Source of the DNA: Paulinella micropora
Taxonomy: Eukaryota > Cercozoa > Imbricatea > Euglyphida > Paulinellidae
Direction: 5' to 3'
DNA length: 64,000 nt
Assembly (NCBI GenBank): GCA_019918135.1
Contig: WBZZ01002895.1
Span: 45,001 to 109,000, forward strand
Part shown: piece after piece, positions 60,768 through 64,000 of the stretch
How positions within the stretch are numbered: position 1 is the stretch's first letter
Layout: the number at the start of each line of letters is the position of its first letter
Made by a program: the position numbers and the translations under genes
The notes under the pieces: model-generated
The model's database searches: none
The model's input: the letters and a program-made list of their open reading frames with translations, nothing else
Told to the model about the DNA's origin: nothing

Positions 60768-61634
60768 AACATCGACGATGATGTGTCAGATACTGATTCG
60801 AATTGCGGTCCTGAATCTATCGATCCTAGATGGCTTCCTCCTCTGGTCGACGTGGATAATGCGGAAGGATCAAGTATTACATACAACATAGACGAGTTGA
60901 TGGAATCTCATGAGCTGCTGTATAACATCATGAGATTGTCACCAGTTCCTGTATGCCGACCACGCAAGAATCCTACACGTCCATACAGAAAGAAAGGCCG
61001 CACCAAAGGGGTCGTAAAGTTGCAGAGACCGTACGCGCTTCAGAAACTGTTGGGGATGACCTTCGCGGACCTGAATAGGGAAGTAAAGTCTGTGTGCTGT
61101 CAAAAGTGGAAGTGTTACGCGTTCATTGACACACGTGATGTTCTACATGCGCGAGCGAAGAATGCTTCATCCTAATTCGGTGAGCTTTACACTTGGACAG
61201 CTTCCCAGCTTGAAACTTTTCAAACGAAAAATGGATCGTTTCAATATATGTACCAGACGGAGCCGGTCTGCAGAGCAGCTTGGCAGCGCATCAACGGCAT
61301 CAGTAACGCAGTTTTGTCACGAGCACACAAGCTTGTGGCAAACAGTATGAAGGTGTTTGCCAAAAAATCATCAGCGACTCCTGAGACGGAAGATTTGGTA
61401 GCAGTTTTGCTTTGTGAAAAATTCACAACGAGTTATCCGGAGATCTGCAGCGATGGTATATGGAGGATGCAACAAATGAGGATGCTGGAGTTCAGCAGTA
61501 TGTCAAGGACAATTGGAAGGATATGTGTCTCCGGTTCAGTTGCTCTCAACGAGTTAACCCAGATGCTCCTCCGACAGACGACACTATCAACAAAGTTTGG
61601 CGCGCGGATTTTTCTAACGTCAAGTTTGTCAGAG

Positions 61635-61727
61635 GTACTAATAACTATTATAGTATGTATGCATTAATATCTCAGACCTTAGTACTATTTCTAATACTAT
61701 TAATCAATTTACATGTTTATGTTCCAG
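61635..61727 (+). other. Intron 3 of the second transposase gene
   Basis: 93 nt, GTACTA...TGTTCCAG. Its translation is hydrophobic and absent from the homologue at 20.6 kb; without it VKFVR-DGDFSKC aligns with VKEMR-KGEYGVC. Confidence 0.75.
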
Positions 61728-63545
61728 ATGGAGACTTTTCAAAATGTGAGATCTGCACGGAGCTTACTGCTCAACATGCTCAAGGTTTCAAGAGTGAAGC
61801 GGAAGCTCAGCGATGGCGCAGCCGTAACAAATATCATCATAAGATTCACAGGGCGTGCCGCGTTGCAAGCATGCAGCGCAAGAAGGGAGCGCCAGCAGAC
61901 TTTGCTGCGACTGTCATATCCGCAGACATGAAGCCGCCTGTGAAAATCCCATCATGCCGTCATGCTGCCAAAGGCTTCAAAGGAAAAATGGTCTTTAGAC
62001 TTTGCGTGGGTATTAATACCTGCTACACGACCGATACACACTTCATTCTCACCTACCTCGAAGGTGTTGTAGAACACAGTGCGAACAGCAATATTACCAT
62101 GCTTGCTGCACTTTTACATTGGGAGCTTTGGAATCCTCGCACTATGCCAGCTTGGAAATTATATCTTGAGTGGGACGGCGCTGGGGATAACACCGCGTGG
62201 GCGATGCTGAGCTTTCTTGGTCTTAATGTCGTGGACAGGGGGATCCGTTTCCAAGTAGAGTCACATCGTAAGCCTCCTGGGCATGGGCATGACGGTGATG
62301 ATCAGGAATTCCGAGTTATGGACATTGGATGGAAGAGTACCTTCCTAACAACCAACATAGCGCAAGCTTTATTGAAGCTCATTCTTGCATTCAAGAAGCA
62401 GCACAAGACGAGACACGTGCTGGTCGTTCTGGGATGTAATTACGATTGGATGACGCACTTCAGTCCATGTATGAACAAAAGCTTCAAGCATTACAACAAG
62501 CCTTTAGCCTACCGAATCACCAAGAAGGACCCTGACGCTTTGCCAACTGTAGAAATCGCTACTTGGGGAGATGCACAGAATTTTCATGGTGTCCGTGATG
62601 ATCCAAACGGAGAACCAATTCACTTGTTTGTCGGACGCCCCGGTAACACTACTTCATCAGAAATCCCCCTTCCCCCCTTTCCCAAACCCACCCGATCACG
62701 AATCATCTTTATTGTGCTATGTATGACAGCGACTGACATGCCTCGGAAGCTTCCTGTCGGGTATTTCGTAAACCCTCGCTTAAAGAAAGATATTCGCTCT
62801 TTAGCTACGAAGTACCTAGGGCAGGACGAGCGAGCGCATGTGGAAGAAATGTTAGCCAAAGGAAGCTTGACGAGGGTGGAAGTTGATGGCGAATATTTCG
62901 AAGGTGACCTGCCCGGCCGCCCTGCTCACATGTCCTGTCTTGATGCAAAAGGAAAGGAATGGAGAGTCGAATTTCGACTCATTGATGAGCTGCCAGTGAA
63001 CTGGATGCAGTTACCTCCTGAACGTAAGGAAAAAATAGACGCCCTTACTCATTTAACACTTGATGAGCTCCTTTCTTTGCCTCGCACGTATTTTGTCAAC
63101 GATAGACGTCCTCCTGCTCACCCACGATGGCGTGGAGCAAGGCAGCTTACTAGCGAAGAAAAGAAGGAGCAGGACTTGGCTTTTGCAAATGCGTCTGAGC
63201 CTTGGCGAAAAGTTTTCACTTTGCTAACATCGTCACATCATAAGGACCAATTTGCATCGAGCCAGATGGTAGTCAGCGAGTTAAAGTCCTGGCTTCGAAT
63301 GCATGGTGTTTCATCGCAAGACTCCAACCGCAAACAGTTAAAGAAGGCGCAACTCATTGATCAAGCATGGAATCATTTCCAAGTCTGTGAATGTGGATTA
63401 GAGGAGGAAGTCGTGGGTGTTGCAGAACCAGCTTCGTCTGAGAACCCGTCCTCTGAGGATTCATCCTCCAGCTCATCATCTGATCATTCATCGTCCGACT
63501 CATCGTCTGAGCATCAATCTTCTGATTCAGAGGAAAAAGAAAATG

Positions 63546-63601
63546 GTATTATCAAATATGTTTCATCAAAATGCATTATATAACTTGTATATTTACTGTA
63601 G
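63546..63601 (+). other. Intron 4 of the second transposase gene
   Basis: 56 nt, GTATTA...TACTGTAG. Removal fuses the acidic tail to the Arg-rich linker and zinc finger exon. Confidence 0.65.
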
Positions 63602-63897
63602 ATGAACATGATGGCTCAGACGGAAGTCCCATCATGCGAAGACGCCAAGCATGCCGTCAGCGCGGACGCCGCCGCGCACGTCGGGCTGCGGGTGGACGTG
63701 GACGCAAGCGTGCGCGAAATTCAGCGGATTCTAAGCAAGCTCGGCAATCTCAACGCAGGGGCAGTGAGATGCAAGGAGCGAATCAGCCAGGCCCGAATCC
63801 GTGGACTTGCCCATGTTGTTCTTACAAAAACGAAGAAGGTGGCGACGTTTGTGAGTTATGCAATTGGCCGGTAGTTTTGATGAGGATGACCAATTGA

Positions 63898-64000
63898 TTT
63901 CGCCTCGTCATTGAAGCAACGGCAGCAATATCTCGTCCAGACATCACGTATACGTAGTAATAGTATGTATACGAATGTACCACCCCCCTCCCCCCCTCTT
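63898..64000. other. Non-coding window end
   Basis: 103 bp after the zinc finger stop, with TACGTAGTAATAGTATGTATACG and a C-rich end. No feature is supported. Confidence 0.5.

Larger units (their letters stand above)
60394..63897 (+). pseudogene. Second transposase gene, intron-containing, with RanBP2-type zinc finger
   Basis: Homologous to the protein at 19508-22332: LLGMTFADLNREVKSVCCQK, EHSANSNITMLAALLHWELW, LEWDGAGDNTA and WKSTFLTTNIAQALLKL. Four GT-AG introns fit the frames: 60518-60574, 60698-60767, 61635-61727 and 63546-63601. A weak SAP-like stretch, an acidic Ser-rich region and an Arg-rich linker precede NPWTCPCCSYKNEEGGDVCE, a perfect RanBP2-type finger (W-x-C-x2-C-x3-N-x6-C-x2-C). 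An in-frame TAA at 61173-61175 and a frame change near 61470 disable it. Exon 1 is open back to 60394 without an ATG, so the 5' end is lost at the virus-like junction. It may still have a transposon right end beyond the window. Confidence 0.65.

Overview
The window is eukaryotic nuclear DNA. It has tRNA-derived SINEs, long microsatellites, GT-AG introns of about 56-93 nt in one transposase gene, and no operon or Shine-Dalgarno organisation. Nothing fixes the host lineage; the short introns suggest a protist or another compact-intron lineage. Only mobile and virus-like genes are recognisable. No rRNA, intact tRNA or ordinary host housekeeping gene was found.

Layout. 1-726 is microsatellite DNA. 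727-4955 is a dense array of at least 11 copies of one tRNA-derived SINE with (TTA)n tails, mixed with other retroposons that share its 3' end. 4956-8130 has no gene I can support. 8131-about 11800 holds a CCHC-knuckle Gag-like retroelement piece without a reverse transcriptase. About 11800 to 60393 is GC-rich, virus-like DNA of roughly 40 kb once a younger 8.8 kb DNA transposon (14173-23018) is subtracted. 60394-63897 is a second, related transposase gene with introns.

The virus-like part encodes a herpesvirus UL52-type primase (40635-42125), an RPB10-like RNA polymerase subunit (40424-40690), a family A-like polymerase palm fused to an SF3 helicase (34209-36966), a probable HK97-type major capsid protein (52061-54846), a kinase-like protein, a MYND finger protein, BspA-like/DUF285 repeats, a multi-pass membrane protein and several unknown proteins. 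The mix of replication, transcription and capsid genes points to a large dsDNA virus of the herpesvirus/mirusvirus (HK97-capsid) realm; that placement is inference. Many genes are interrupted, so it reads as a decaying endogenous virus, although the many homopolymers mean some breaks could be sequencing error.

Three later events are visible. A DNA transposon with about 220 bp terminal inverted repeats and a 4 bp TAGA target duplication split the kinase-like gene. A 5.5 kb block (41682-47220) was duplicated in direct orientation to 54847-60393, with only about seven substitutions between the copies; its left end cuts the capsid gene and its right end abuts a transposase exon. The left edge of the virus-like DNA lies inside the Gag-like element. 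The palindromes and interleaved dyads at 26.9 kb and 28-30.3 kb, next to a 700 bp TG tract, are the best candidates for cis-acting replication sequences.
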